A stretch of DNA of 64,000 nucleotides. Origin: AC-69 sp963751665 (GTDB taxonomy: Bacteria > Actinomycetota > UBA4738 > HRBIN12). The stretch's first letter is position 1. Each line of letters starts with the position of its first letter. The DNA lies in NCBI GenBank assembly GCA_963751665.1, contig CAVVVF010000004.1, forward strand, positions 1-64,000. Direction: 5' to 3'. The position numbers and the translations under genes were made by a program. Shown in pieces: positions 49,691 to 59,013 of the stretch. The notes under the pieces are model-generated. The model had not been told where the DNA came from, ran no database searches, and saw nothing but the letters and a program-made list of their open reading frames with translations.

Positions 49691-50390
49691 ATGAGGGGAT
49701 GGGGCCTCGTGTTGGGGCTGCTCGCCGCGGTCACGCTGCTCGGGCTGGCCCTGAAGGCCGCGCCGACCGGCATCCTGGTGGTCGGGGCCATGGGAGCCTG
49801 TGGGTACGGCGCCTATCGGTTCAGTCTGCGCAAGAAGGCCGCGGAGAAGAACCTGGAGGCCGGGGCGCTGGGGTTGCAGGGCGCTGATGGCGATCCGTTC
49901 GGCCTGGCCGGGCTGCCGCTCGAACTGCTGAGCCGTGGAACGGAAGCCCGGTGGGTCGATCACGTTCTGTGGGGGAGCTGGCGCGCCGGGGACGTAAAGC
50001 TGTTCGACTTCCGATACACCTCGGGAGACGACGGCGACCGCCGGTTCACCTGCGCGTTGATGCCACTCGAACGGGAGGTCCCGCCGGTCGTGATCGAGCC
50101 GAAGATGTTCTTCATTCCGCTCGACGAGCGCGCAGACCTTTCCATCGTCGACGTCGATGACCCAGGGTTCGGGGAGGCCTTCGACGTGCGGGCCGGGGAC
50201 CCGACGTTCGCCACCGTCCTTCTGAACGACGACACGAAGCGATGGATGGAGCAGCTCCACGACATCGCGTTCGAGGTCCACGGCCGGATGCTTCTCACGT
50301 ACATGCCGCGGGAGCAGTCGCGACCTGCTCGCGCTCCTCGAGGCCGCCGCCGAGCTCGGGCGGCGTCTCCTGGCCGAGCCCGTCCGGTAG
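49691..50390 (+). CDS. Membrane-anchored protein, paralogue A (frameshift near the C-terminus)
   Basis: About 233 residues: two N-terminal hydrophobic segments (LVLGLLAAVTLLGLALKAAP, TGILVVGAMGACGYGAYRF), then a soluble domain with GLPLELLSRGTEARWVDHVL, WGSWRAGDVKLFDFRYTSGD, FTCALMPLEREVPPVVIEPK and DERADLSIVDVDDPGFGEAF. The same pattern (L-x-RG...ENVLWGTW-x-G-x2-V-x-EFDY, F-C-x-V...LSLDREG) occurs in the gene at 51891, so they are paralogues. The frame shifts near 50318, after which LLALLEAAAELGRRLLAEPV ends at 50390. The function is unknown; it is probably cytosol-facing. Confidence 0.65.
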
Positions 50391-50612
50391 GGCGGGGCGG
50401 CCTCATCGAAGCGAACCGCCGCCTCGAAGAGATCAGCAGACCCTCCTCGAAGAAGGCCGCTTCGTCGACGAAGCGCACCACGCCAAGAAGACCACCACGC
50501 GAGGGAAGGCCACCGCCAAGCGCACGCCACCTCGCGGTGGGCGATCCGGCCCTCGGCCGGCTCCGGAAGCCCCCGTTTGAGGGCCCGGCCGCTCGGCCGG
50601 TAGGGTGGCCGG
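50391..50612 (+). other. Short gap with a Lys-rich coding fragment
   Basis: Between the stop of paralogue A and the PspC gene, one frame reads QTLLEEGRFVDEAHHAKKTT and continues Lys/Arg-rich to a TGA at 50578-50580; another frame just upstream reads LIEANRRLEEI. Joined by a base shift they would form a short charged tail, either an extension of paralogue A or a separate small protein. I could not decide, and there is no start site. Confidence 0.25.
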
Positions 50613-51008
50613 GTGGCCGACGCACCGGGCAGCACGAGGCTCCTTCGCCGTAGCCGAGCCGACCGCGTCATCGCCGGCGTGTGCGGCGGCGTGGGGCGAT
50701 ATTTGGGCGTGGACCCCGTCCTCATCCGGGTCGCGTTCGTGGTGCTCGCCATCGTGGGGGGCGGCGGGATCCTGCTCTACATCCTGGGGTGGATCCTGAT
50801 CCCCGAGGAGAAGGAGGGGGAGCACCTTGGTGAGTCACCTCCTCCCAGCGCCGACATGGCACGGCTGGTGTTCGGCGGCGCCCTGATCGCGATCGGCGTC
50901 ATCCTGTTGCTCGGCCTCTCGCTTCCGAGGATCGGCAAGTACCTGTGGCCGCTGGCCCTGATCGCGGTGGGGGTGGCCGTGATCGTCCAGGCGTCCTCCA
51001 GGCGATGA
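50613..51008 (+). CDS. PspC-domain membrane protein
   Basis: A 131-residue protein starting RLLRRSRADRVIAGVCGGVG, RYLGVDPVLIRVAFVVLAI and ILLYILGWILIPEE, the complete PspC domain, followed by two more helices (LVFGGALIAIGVILLLGLSL, LWPLALIAVGVAVIV) of the LiaI/LiaF type. PspC-like proteins take part in membrane-stress responses. The GTG lies six bases after TAGGGT with no ribosome site, so the transcript is probably leaderless. It overlaps the next gene by ATGA. Confidence 0.85.
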   Translation: MADAPGSTRLLRRSRADRVIAGVCGGVGRYLGVDPVLIRVAFVVLAIVGGGGILLYILGWILIPEEKEGEHLGESPPPSADMARLVFGGALIAIGVILLLGLSLPRIGKYLWPLALIAVGVAVIVQASSRR

Positions 51009-51658
51009 GCGAGTTCCCCGAACCTCCAGCTTCGCCGCCGCCCTCGTCACGATTCCACGCCGGACGGTTGGTGCTGGGCTTGGTGGTCGTGGTGATCGGC
51101 GTGACGGCTTTGCTCCAGGCGGCAGGCGTCAGCGACGTGCCGTGGAAGGCTGTATTGCCCGGCTCGTTGATCGCCGTTGGGCTGGGATTGGTGATCGCAG
51201 GCCGCCGGTCCGAGAGCGGCCAGGGCGGCCTCATCGCCATCGGGATCGTCCTCACGGTCCTACTCGCGGCGGCGTCGGCGGTGGACATCCCTCTGGAGGG
51301 CGGGGCGGGCGAACGGACCGAACGCCCCACGTCGCTGGCGGGGGTGAAGTCCGAGTACCGCCTGGCTGTCGGGCAACTCACCCTGGACCTCACGAACGTG
51401 CCGGTGCCCGTCACCGGCACGGCGCGCACGGTCCGGGCACGCGTCGGCGTGGGGCAGCTGATCGTGGAGCTCCCGTCGGACCAACTGGCCGTTGTGCGGG
51501 GACACGCGGGTATGGGCCAGGTGACCATCTTCGGCGAGAGCGATGGGGGCTTCGGCGTCGACAAGGACGTCGCCCCGAGCCCGCCGGCTGGTCAGCCCAT
51601 CGTGTTCTCGCTCGACCTGTCGGTGGGCATTGGGGAGGTGCTCGTCCAGCATGGCTGA
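51005..51658 (+). CDS. LiaF-like membrane protein
   Basis: A 217-residue protein with four helices (LVLGLVVVVIGVTALLQAA, AVLPGSLIAVGLGLVIAG, GGLIAIGIVLTVLLAAAS) and a C-terminal domain of about 95 residues: YRLAVGQLTLDLTNVPVP, RARVGVGQLIVELPSDQLA, VRGHAGMGQVTIFGES. Repeated G-x-G-x-L/V-x-V/L-x-L strands are typical of the LiaF C-terminal (cell wall-active antibiotic response) fold. In Bacillus LiaF inhibits a kinase; here no kinase is adjacent. Translationally coupled on both sides. Confidence 0.8.
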   Translation: MSEFPEPPASPPPSSRFHAGRLVLGLVVVVIGVTALLQAAGVSDVPWKAVLPGSLIAVGLGLVIAGRRSESGQGGLIAIGIVLTVLLAAASAVDIPLEGGAGERTERPTSLAGVKSEYRLAVGQLTLDLTNVPVPVTGTARTVRARVGVGQLIVELPSDQLAVVRGHAGMGQVTIFGESDGGFGVDKDVAPSPPAGQPIVFSLDLSVGIGEVLVQHG

Positions 51659-51842
51659 CGGCGGGAACCGCAGGGCCGTCGTGTGGGGCCTCTTCTTCAT
51701 CGCGGCCGGGATCGCCTTCCTGCTCGACCGGCTCGACGTCTGGACCCTCCGGGCCCGGTATGTGCTTCCCTTGCTGCTGATCGTGCTGGGCGCGGCGATC
51801 CTGCTGGGCGGTCGGGGATGGGTCCGAGGAGGGCACGGCTAG
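51651..51842 (+). CDS. LiaI-like small two-helix membrane protein
   Basis: A 63-residue protein: AVVWGLFFIAAGIAFLLDRL and YVLPLLLIVLGAAILLGGRG form two close helices separated by a short turn, the LiaI/LiaF transmembrane module without the outer domain. It overlaps the preceding gene by eight bases and is the last gene of the PspC-LiaF set. Confidence 0.75.
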   Translation: MADGGNRRAVVWGLFFIAAGIAFLLDRLDVWTLRARYVLPLLLIVLGAAILLGGRGWVRGGHG

Positions 51843-51890
51843 CCGGCTTGCTTGCTTCACCCGTGCGCCGGGTGTTCCGATAGCCGGGTC

Positions 51891-52578
51891 GTGAGCGGGT
51901 TCCTCGTCATCGCGGGCTTCGTCGTCCTCGCCATCGCAGCCGCCTACCTGTCCTACCACTTCAAGCGGAAGCGGCGCGAGGCGCTGGCCCTGATGGCCAC
52001 GCAGCTCGGCCTGGAGTACTCACCGCAGGACGTGGTGGGCTGCCTGGGATACCCGTTCGCGCTCCTGGCACGGGGCGACGGACGTGGCACGGAGAACGTC
52101 CTGTGGGGGACGTGGCAGGGCGTCCCCGTGACCGAGTTCGACTACTGGTACTACGAGGAGTCCACCGATTCCAAGAGTCGCCGGAGCAAGACGTACTATC
52201 GGTTCTCGTGCACGGTCACGCAGATCGAGGCCCAGTGCGCGTACCTCTCGCTGGACCGTGAGGGCGTGCTCACCAGGCTCGCCGACCACCTGGGCCTGCA
52301 CGACATCGAGTTCGAATCCGACGATTTCAACCGGCGGTTCAACGTGAAGATGCGCCGACCGGAAGTTCGCGAACGACGTGATCGACTCCCGGATGATGCA
52401 GTGGCTGCTCGGCGTGGACGGTGCCTTCCGCTTCGAGGTCAGCGGCACCTGGGTGCTGTGCTACAGCGGCCGCCTGCGGCCCATGGATCTGGTTCCGCTC
52501 CTCGGGAACGCCAAGCAGTTCCTGGATCACGTCCCTCGAGTCGTGTTCGAGCTGTACGGGACTGGGGCGGCCCGGTAG
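51891..52578 (+). CDS. Membrane-anchored protein, paralogue B (one frameshift)
   Basis: About 229 residues starting at a GTG: one helix (FLVIAGFVVLAIAAAYLSYH), a basic turn and a soluble domain with LGLEYSPQDVVGCLGYPFAL, NVLWGTWQGVPVTEFDYWYY, CAYLSLDREGVLTRLADHLG and DIEFESDDFNRRFNVKMRRP. After a shift near 52364 it continues VIDSRMMQWLLGVDGAFRFE and ends RVVFELYGTGAAR. It is related to the gene at 49691 throughout; together they bracket the PspC/LiaF genes. I have no family name for it. Confidence 0.7.
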
Positions 52579-52625
52579 GCTGTAGCCCGTCGTTCACGGA
52601 TCGCTCGCGAAGAAGGGACGTCATC

Positions 52626-53327
52626 GTGACCTGGTTGTGGATCGTCCTCGGCGTGGTGGCGCTCGTCGTCATCCTCGGCATCGTCTCCTACAACCGCTTC
52701 GTCTCAGGACGCCAGCTCATCAGGGACTCGTGGGCGAACATCGACACCGAGCTCCGCCGGCGGTACGACCTGATCCCCAACCTGGTCGAGACGGTCAAGG
52801 GCTACGCCGCGCACGAGCGCGGGGTCTTCGAGGAGGTGACCCGGGCCCGGGCCGCGGCGGTCTCGGCCACCGGCAGCCCGGCGGAGCAGGCCGCGGCGGA
52901 GGGACCGTTCGTCGCCGCACTCCGCCAGCTGTTCGCCGTTGCGGAGAACTACCCCGATCTGAAGGCGAACCAGAACTTCCTGGCCCTCCAGTCCGAGCTG
53001 TCGAACACGGAGGACCGGCTCCAGACGGCCCGCCGCTTCTACAACGCGAACGTCCGCGAATACAACCGCCGGGTCCAGTCGTTCCCCTCGAACGTGGTCG
53101 CCGGCAGCTTCGGGTTCAAGGTGGAGCAGTACTTCGAGGTCGAGGAGTCCCTCCGGCAGGCCGGGCCGCCGCAGGTGAGCTTCGCACCCGGGTCCCCGTC
53201 GGTCTCGTTCGGGGCTCCCGGCGGCTCGTCGTCGGCGCCGGCCGGTCCACCCTCGACGGCCGGGGCTCCGCCACCGCCACCGCCTCCACCCGGCGACCCC
53301 TCGTCGCCCGGAGGGGCCTCGCCCTAG
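52626..53327 (+). CDS. LemA family protein
   Basis: A 233-residue LemA protein. An N-terminal helix (LWIVLGVVALVVILGIVSYN) precedes the helical LemA domain: RDSWANIDTELRRRYDLIPN, LVETVKGYAAHERGVFEEVT, ENYPDLKANQNFLALQSELS, NTEDRLQTARRFYNANVREY and FPSNVVAGSFGF. The C-terminal 55 residues are Pro/Gly/Ser-rich. LemA proteins are membrane-linked and of uncertain role, often near PspC-like or stress genes as here. Its TAG shares a CTAG with the stop of the convergent MFS gene. Confidence 0.92.
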   Translation: MTWLWIVLGVVALVVILGIVSYNRFVSGRQLIRDSWANIDTELRRRYDLIPNLVETVKGYAAHERGVFEEVTRARAAAVSATGSPAEQAAAEGPFVAALRQLFAVAENYPDLKANQNFLALQSELSNTEDRLQTARRFYNANVREYNRRVQSFPSNVVAGSFGFKVEQYFEVEESLRQAGPPQVSFAPGSPSVSFGAPGGSSSAPAGPPSTAGAPPPPPPPPGDPSSPGGASP

Positions 53328-54619
53328 GCGGCTTCCATCTCGGCTGGGGCCGTGCCACAGCCATCGAGCAAGGTGGCCCGGCGAACGTCGGTCGTGAGCA
53401 GCGACCAGACACAGGCCCAGCCGATGGCCACGGCGCCCATGCCGACCGCGGTGGCGCGAGGGCCGTAGGTCTCGGCCAGCCACCCCGTGAGCAGGCTCGA
53501 CAGGCCGAACGTGAGCGTCACCAGCATCCCGTCGAAGGCGAAGATCCGTCCCCGGATACGGTCGGGGACGATGCGCTGGAGCCCGTACGACGAGAGCGTC
53601 CACTGCGCGCCCCCGCCCAGGTGCGCGAGCGCCACCGTCGGCATGGCGAGCAGCAACCCGGGGGCCAGCCCGAGGAGTGCGTAGCCCAGGCCGAAGATCG
53701 CCAGCGCGACCCCGATCGCGCCGAAGATCCGCCGATCCCCGGGCCCGAGTGCCGACCGCCCGACGAACGGGCCGATCAGCGCCCCCACGCCGCGTGAGGC
53801 CATGAGCAGCCCGATGCCGACATCGCCCGCCAGATACTCACGGTGAGCGAGGAGCGGGATGAGCACGAGCACGCCTCCGGCGATGCCCCACCCGAACTTC
53901 ACGGCGAGCAGGGCCAGCACGCGGTGGTCCTTCCGCGCGTATCGGACGGTCTCCACCGTGGCCTCGCGGACGCTCGGGTGGTCCTTCTCCGTGCGCTGCT
54001 CGGCGAACGGCCGCCGGATCCGGTAGATGAGCCAGGCCGAGGCCAGGAAGGAGGCCGCGTCCAGGACGAAGGCGGTGTCCCTGCCGAACACGGCTGCCAC
54101 GACGCCGCCGAGGGCGGCGCCGACGGCGAGCATCGTCCCCCACAGCGACCCCGACAGGGCGTTCGCGGTGGCCAGGTCCTCCTCCTCCACGAGGTTGGGC
54201 AGCGCGGCCGCCGATGCCGGCTCGAACGCCGCGCTGAACGAGGCCATGACCGCGAGCAGGAAGAACGCCAGCCACACCTCGGAGTCGCTTCGGATCAGCA
54301 GGAAACCCAGGCACACGGCGGCCCGGGCCAGGTCGGCCGCCACCATCAGCCGTCGGCGGTCGATCCGATCCGCCAGCACCCCCGCGACCGGGGAGAGCAG
54401 GAAGTACATGAGGTCCTGGACGGCCAGCACCAGAGCGACGGCGATGGCCGACCCGGTGAAGTGAAGGACCAGCCCGAACAGGGCGACCAGCAGGAACCAG
54501 TCGCCCCCCAACGAGATCAGCGAGGCGACGTAGAGCCGGCGGAAGTCTCGGTTGCGACGAAGCAGCGAGAGGCTGGCCCGAAGGCCGCCCTGGACCTCGA
54601 CCGGTTCGCGCGCTGACAC
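53324..54619 (-). CDS. MFS transporter (EntS/MFS_3-like exporter)
   Basis: A 431-residue, 12-helix transporter. NRDFRRLYVASLISLGGDWF is the usual start of the MFS_3 group; FLLSPVAGVLADRIDRRRLM is loop 2-3 with the G-x3-D-R-x2-RR signature, and SSYGLQRIVPDRIRGRIFAF is the second conserved loop. Relatives export siderophores or small hydrophobic drugs; the substrate here is unknown. The GTG at 54619 gives a sensible N-terminus. It stands alone, convergent with lemA. Confidence 0.88.
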   Translation of the reverse strand: MSAREPVEVQGGLRASLSLLRRNRDFRRLYVASLISLGGDWFLLVALFGLVLHFTGSAIAVALVLAVQDLMYFLLSPVAGVLADRIDRRRLMVAADLARAAVCLGFLLIRSDSEVWLAFFLLAVMASFSAAFEPASAAALPNLVEEEDLATANALSGSLWGTMLAVGAALGGVVAAVFGRDTAFVLDAASFLASAWLIYRIRRPFAEQRTEKDHPSVREATVETVRYARKDHRVLALLAVKFGWGIAGGVLVLIPLLAHREYLAGDVGIGLLMASRGVGALIGPFVGRSALGPGDRRIFGAIGVALAIFGLGYALLGLAPGLLLAMPTVALAHLGGGAQWTLSSYGLQRIVPDRIRGRIFAFDGMLVTLTFGLSSLLTGWLAETYGPRATAVGMGAVAIGWACVWSLLTTDVRRATLLDGCGTAPAEMEAA

Positions 54620-54669
54620 GGCGATTTGCCAGACTACAGGGAAGCGCCTGCCCACCGAAGGGGGAGACC

Positions 54670-55311
54670 ATGCTCGAGCGGTTCACCTGGTTCCGGCAGT
54701 CGGCCATGCGGTTCGCCGGCGAAGGGCTCACCGTGTACATCGATCCGTGGGGGACGAGCGCCGAGCGTGAGGCCGACGTCATCTTCATCACCCACGCGCA
54801 CGCCGACCACTTCCAGCCGCAGGAGATCGAGCGGCTGTCCAAGGACGGCACGAACATCGTCGCACCGAGCGACGTGGCGAAGGAGCTGTCCGGTGAAGTG
54901 ACCCCCGTGGCGCCGGGCGACTCGATCGAGGTCTCCGGGATCAAGGCGCAAGCGGTGCCAGCCTACAACGTGCACCCCGACCGCCTGGAGAACCATCCCA
55001 AGGCCAACCGGTGGGTTGGCTACATCCTGGAGCTCCACGGCACGACGTACTACCACGCCGGCGACACCGACCACGCGCCCGAGCTCGACGACGTGAGGAC
55101 GGATGTAGCATTCCTCCCGATCGGGGGGACCTACACCATGGAGGCGACGGAAGCTGCCGGGCTGGCCAAGTCCATCGCGCCACGGGTCGCCGTGCCGATG
55201 CACTACGGATTCGTCGTCGGTTCCCCGAAGGACGCCGAGACCTTTCGCCGGGAAGCGCAGCCGGTCAAGGTCGAGGTGCTGAGTCCGGAGAACCCGTTCG
55301 AGAGGGATTGA
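54670..55311 (+). CDS. UlaG-like metal-dependent hydrolase (MBL fold)
   Basis: A 213-residue beta-lactamase-fold protein of the UlaG/YtkL group: LERFTWFRQSAMRFAGEGLT, IFITHAHADHFQPQEI (H-x-H-x-D-H), YYHAGDTDHAPEL and PMHYGFVVGSPKDA supply the metal ligands. Substrates of these hydrolases are usually unknown. GGGGGAG precedes the ATG. The next gene starts 22 bases later with its own site, so the two are probably co-transcribed. Confidence 0.88.
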   Translation: MLERFTWFRQSAMRFAGEGLTVYIDPWGTSAEREADVIFITHAHADHFQPQEIERLSKDGTNIVAPSDVAKELSGEVTPVAPGDSIEVSGIKAQAVPAYNVHPDRLENHPKANRWVGYILELHGTTYYHAGDTDHAPELDDVRTDVAFLPIGGTYTMEATEAAGLAKSIAPRVAVPMHYGFVVGSPKDAETFRREAQPVKVEVLSPENPFERD

Positions 55312-55333
55312 ACAAAGGAGCAGGAGGATCGCC

Positions 55334-56239
55334 ATGGACCTCGGGTACGACAAGCCCCTGTACGTCTTGGCCTTCGACCATCGAGGGTCGTTCCAGAAGA
55401 AGTTCTTCGGCGTGACGGGCGAGCCGTCGGCCCAGGAGACCGAACGCATCTCCGACGCGAAGCACGTGATCTTCGAGGGATTCCTGCGGGCGCTGGACGA
55501 GGGCGCCGACCGGGGGAGCGCCGGCCTGCTCGTGGACGAGCAGTTCGGCGCCGCCATCGCCCGCCAGGCCAAAGCCGACGGGCTGATCCTGGCCATGCCC
55601 GTGGAGAAGTCGGGGCAGGAGGAGTTCGACCTCGAGTACGGCGACGAGTACGGCAAGCACATCGAGGAGTTCGACCCCACGTTCACCAAGGTCCTGGTTC
55701 GCTACAACCCGGCGGGCGAGGGGGCGATGAACGAGCGACAGACCAAGCGGCTGAAGGAGCTGTCGGACTGGCTGCACGAGCGAGGCAGGAAGTTCCTGTT
55801 CGAGCTCCTGGTTCCGGCCACCACGGAGCAGCTCGGATCGGTCGGCGGCGACGCCGACCGATTCGACAAGGAGCTCCGCCCACAGCTCATGCGGGCGGCC
55901 ATCGCCGAGCTCCAGCAGTCCGGGGTGGAGCCGGACGTCTGGAAGATCGAAGGGCTCGACCGGCGAGAGGACTGCCAGGCCATCGCCGAGCAGACCCGGG
56001 CCGGCGGCCGTGACAAGGTGGCCTGCGTCGTCCTGGGGCGGGGGGCCGACGATGCCGCCGTGGACCACTGGCTCCGCCAGGGCGCCGGTGTCCCCGGGTA
56101 CATCGGGTTCGCCATCGGCAGGACCATCTGGTGGGACCCGCTCAAGGAGTTCGTTGATGGCACGGCCAAGCGAGACGATGCGGCGGCCCGTATCTCGGCG
56201 AACTACCGAAGGTTCATCGACGTGTACGAGGGACGGTAG
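55334..56239 (+). CDS. DUF2090 aldolase-like protein (IolC C-terminal domain type)
   Basis: A 301-residue TIM-barrel protein beginning DKPLYVLAFDHRGSFQKKFF, the hallmark of DUF2090, found as the C-terminal half of some IolC fusions and similar to 2-deoxy-5-keto-gluconate-6-phosphate and tagatose-bisphosphate aldolases. Further parts are SAGLLVDEQFGAAIARQAKA, LAMPVEKSGQEEF, KFLFELLVPAT, PDVWKIEGLDR (lysine that could form the Schiff base) and GFAIGRTIWWDPL. No sugar transport or kinase genes are near. The exact reaction is not known. Confidence 0.82.
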   Translation: MDLGYDKPLYVLAFDHRGSFQKKFFGVTGEPSAQETERISDAKHVIFEGFLRALDEGADRGSAGLLVDEQFGAAIARQAKADGLILAMPVEKSGQEEFDLEYGDEYGKHIEEFDPTFTKVLVRYNPAGEGAMNERQTKRLKELSDWLHERGRKFLFELLVPATTEQLGSVGGDADRFDKELRPQLMRAAIAELQQSGVEPDVWKIEGLDRREDCQAIAEQTRAGGRDKVACVVLGRGADDAAVDHWLRQGAGVPGYIGFAIGRTIWWDPLKEFVDGTAKRDDAAARISANYRRFIDVYEGR

Positions 56240-56251
56240 GAGGGGGATGGG

Positions 56252-56455
56252 ATGGCGGTCATCAAGACGATCGACCTGGTGGGCGTGTCGACCGAGTCGT
56301 GGAGGGACGCGGCGCAACAGGCGCTGAGCGAGGCATCGAAGACGATCCGCGGGATCGAGGGGATGGACATCCGCGGGACCTCGGCCGTGGTCGAGGGCAA
56401 CAAGATCACCGAATACCACACGCACGTGGAGATCCGGTTCCGCCTGGAGCGATAG
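56252..56455 (+). CDS. Dodecin
   Basis: A 67-residue dodecin: MAVIKTIDLVGVSTESWRDA, AQQALSEASKTIRGIEGMDI and KITEYHTHVEIRFRLE. Dodecins form 12-subunit shells that store or buffer flavins (and sometimes CoA), with Trp in the ESWRDA turn stacking on the ligand. A GGAGGGGGATGGG site precedes the ATG, 12 bases after the DUF2090 stop. purA follows 11 bases later. Confidence 0.93.
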   Translation: MAVIKTIDLVGVSTESWRDAAQQALSEASKTIRGIEGMDIRGTSAVVEGNKITEYHTHVEIRFRLER

Positions 56456-56466
56456 GCAGGGAGGTC

Positions 56467-57741
56467 ATGCCGGCCTCGATCGTCGTCGGGACCCAATGGG
56501 GGGACGAGGGCAAGGGCAAGGTCACCGATTACCTGGCCGACCACATGCGGTTCGTGGTCCGGTACCAGGGCGGCAACAACGCCGGACACACCGTGGTTGC
56601 CGAGGGGCACCTCCTCAAGCTCCACCTCGTCCCCTCGGGGATCCTGTATCCCCACCTCACCTCGGTCATCGCCGACGGGGTCGTCGTGGACCCCGGGGTG
56701 CTGCTCGAGGAGATGGACACGCTGTCCGGCCTGGGGATCGACGTCTCGCGCCTCGTCGTCTCGGGCAACGCGCACCTGATCATGCCCTACCACCTGGAGC
56801 TGGAGAAGGTCACCGAACGGCATCTCGGCAAGCATGCGCTGGGGACCACCAAGCGGGGCATCGGGCCGGCCTATGCGGACAAGGCGGCCCGGATCGGCCT
56901 GCGACTCCAGGACCTGTTCGACCCCAAGATCTTCCGTGAGAAGTTGGAGGTCGTCCTGAAGGAGAAGAACCTCCTCCTGACAAAGATCTACAACCGCCTG
57001 CCCCTCGAAGCCGACCGGATCGTCGAGGACTATCGGGCCTACGGCGACCGCTTGCGCCCGCACGTCACCGACACCTCCAAGCTGCTCTACGAGGGCCTGC
57101 GGGCCGGGGAGAACGTCCTGTTCGAGGGGGCGCAGGGAACGCTCCTCGACCTTGACCACGGGACCTACCCGTTCGTCACCTCCTCGAACCCGGTGGCCGG
57201 GTTCGCCCTGGCCTCGGCCGGGGTCGGGCCGATGGAGGTGGACCGGGTGATCGGCGTGACCAAGGCCTACGTGACCAGGGTGGGGTCGGGGCCGTTCCCC
57301 ACCGAGGAGCAGGGACCCGATGGCGAGCGTCTGGGCGAGGCGGGCAAGGAGTTCGGCACCACCACCGGGCGGAAGCGGCGGTGCGGTTGGTTCGACGCCG
57401 TCCTGGCCAGATACGCGGCGCGGCTGAACGGCCTGTCCGAGATCTTCCTGACCAAGCTCGACGTGCTGTCGGGGTTCCCGACGATCAAGGTCTGTACCGG
57501 GTACGTCGCCGAGGGCGAGACGTTCGAGGACTTCCCACCGCACCAGTCGCTGTTCCACCGGGCCGAGCCGGTGTACGAGGAGCTGGAGGGGTGGGACGAG
57601 TCGCTCTCCGAGGCCCGGTCCTTCGGCGACCTTCCGGCGGCGGCCCGCAAGTACGTGGACCGGCTCCAGGACCTGGCGGGAGTGCGGATCGGGGTGGTCT
57701 CCGTGGGCCCGGCTCGCGAGCAGAGCCTGCCCGTCGCATGA
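56467..57741 (+). CDS. purA: Adenylosuccinate synthetase
   Basis: A 424-residue PurA that makes adenylosuccinate from IMP, Asp and GTP. It has the GTP P-loop VGTQWGDEGKGKVTDYLAD, GGNNAGHTVV, GTTKRGIGPAYADKAARIGL, LFEGAQGTLLDLDHGTYPFV and TTTGRKRRCGWFDAVLARYA. The ATG at 56467 follows GGGAGGTC. It heads the purine operon and overlaps purD by ATGA. Confidence 0.96.
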   Translation: MPASIVVGTQWGDEGKGKVTDYLADHMRFVVRYQGGNNAGHTVVAEGHLLKLHLVPSGILYPHLTSVIADGVVVDPGVLLEEMDTLSGLGIDVSRLVVSGNAHLIMPYHLELEKVTERHLGKHALGTTKRGIGPAYADKAARIGLRLQDLFDPKIFREKLEVVLKEKNLLLTKIYNRLPLEADRIVEDYRAYGDRLRPHVTDTSKLLYEGLRAGENVLFEGAQGTLLDLDHGTYPFVTSSNPVAGFALASAGVGPMEVDRVIGVTKAYVTRVGSGPFPTEEQGPDGERLGEAGKEFGTTTGRKRRCGWFDAVLARYAARLNGLSEIFLTKLDVLSGFPTIKVCTGYVAEGETFEDFPPHQSLFHRAEPVYEELEGWDESLSEARSFGDLPAAARKYVDRLQDLAGVRIGVVSVGPAREQSLPVA

Positions 57742-59013
57742 GGATCCTGGTCGTGGGCGGGGGAGGGCGGGAGCACGCCATCGTGTGGCGGCTGGCCCAG
57801 AACCCGACGGTCGACCGGCTGTTCGCCGCGCCGGGCAATCCCGGGATCGCCGCGGATGCGACGTGCGTTCCGGTGGATCCGGACGACGTGCGGGGCATCG
57901 TCGAGCTGGTCGAGCGGGAGTCGATCGACCTCACCGTGGTGGGCCCGGAGACGCCGCTCGTGAAGGGCCTGGTGGACGAGTTGGACGCCGAGGGACACCG
58001 GGCGTTCGGCCCCACCAGGGACGCGGCCAGGATCGAGGGGTCGAAGGCCTGGGCCAAGGATCTGTGCCATAGATACGGCATCCCGGCCGGGCGCTCCCGG
58101 TCCTTCACCGACCTGGACCAGGCCGTCTCGTACCTGGACGAGCTGGAGCCGCCGTACGTGATCAAGGCCGACGGGCTGGCCGCCGGCAAGGGCGTGGTGA
58201 TCGCCGATGACCGGAGCGGCGCCATCGCGGCCCTTCGAGCCTGCCTGGTCGAGCGGGCCTTCGGCGAGGCGGGCGCGATCGTCTTGGTCGAGGAGCACCT
58301 CACCGGCAGGGAGGTCTCGGCGTTCGGGCTGACCGACGGCCGCGACGTGGTGCCGCTCGTCCTGGCCCAGGACTTCAAGCGGGCCGGCGACGGCGACACG
58401 GGGCCCAACACCGGGGGGATGGGGGCGTACTCACCGGTCCCGTGGGTGGACGAGGGCGTCGAGCGCCGCATCTGGGACGACGTGCTGGTACGAACGGTGC
58501 GGGCCATGGAGTCCGAGGGAGTCCGGTACGCGGGCGTGCTCTACGCCGGGCTCATGGTCACCGAGGACGGTCCCAAGGTGCTCGAGTTCAACTGCCGGTT
58601 CGGCGATCCCGAGACCCAGGCCATCGCGCCCCGCCTTCGTTCGGACCTCGGCGAGATGCTGCTGGCATCCGTCGAGGGGAACATCGGCAACTACAAGGCG
58701 CTGTGGGCCTCGGACGTCTGCGTCACGGTCGTGCTGGCCTCGGGAGGCTACCCGGGGCCGTACGAGACCGGCTTCGTGATCGATGGCCTCGACGAGGCCG
58801 GCACGATCGAGGGCGTCTTCATCTTTCACGCCGGCACGGCGGAACGACGGGGTAGAGTGGTCACCGCGGGAGGACGGGTCCTCGCGGTGAGCGCCCTCGG
58901 TGCCACGGCGACAGGAGGCCGGGGAACGCGCGTACGAGGCCTGTTCGCGCATCTCCTTCCGAGGGATGCACTTCCGCAGGGACATCGCGGCTGAACCGAC
59001 GGAGGCTGGATGA
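57738..59013 (+). CDS. purD: Phosphoribosylamine-glycine ligase (frameshift near the C-terminus)
   Basis: The ATP-grasp enzyme GAR synthetase. It shows MRILVVGGGGREHAIVWRLA, VVGPETPLVKGLVDEL, YVIKADGLAAGKGVVIADD, PNTGGMGAYSP and VLEFNCRFGDPETQAI. Near 58915 the frame must shift for the normal end ERAYEACSRISFRGMHFRRD. Once corrected the stop (59011-59013) overlaps purE as ATGA, matching the coupling of other genes here; the uncorrected frame ends at 58994. This supports a sequence error. Confidence 0.94.
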
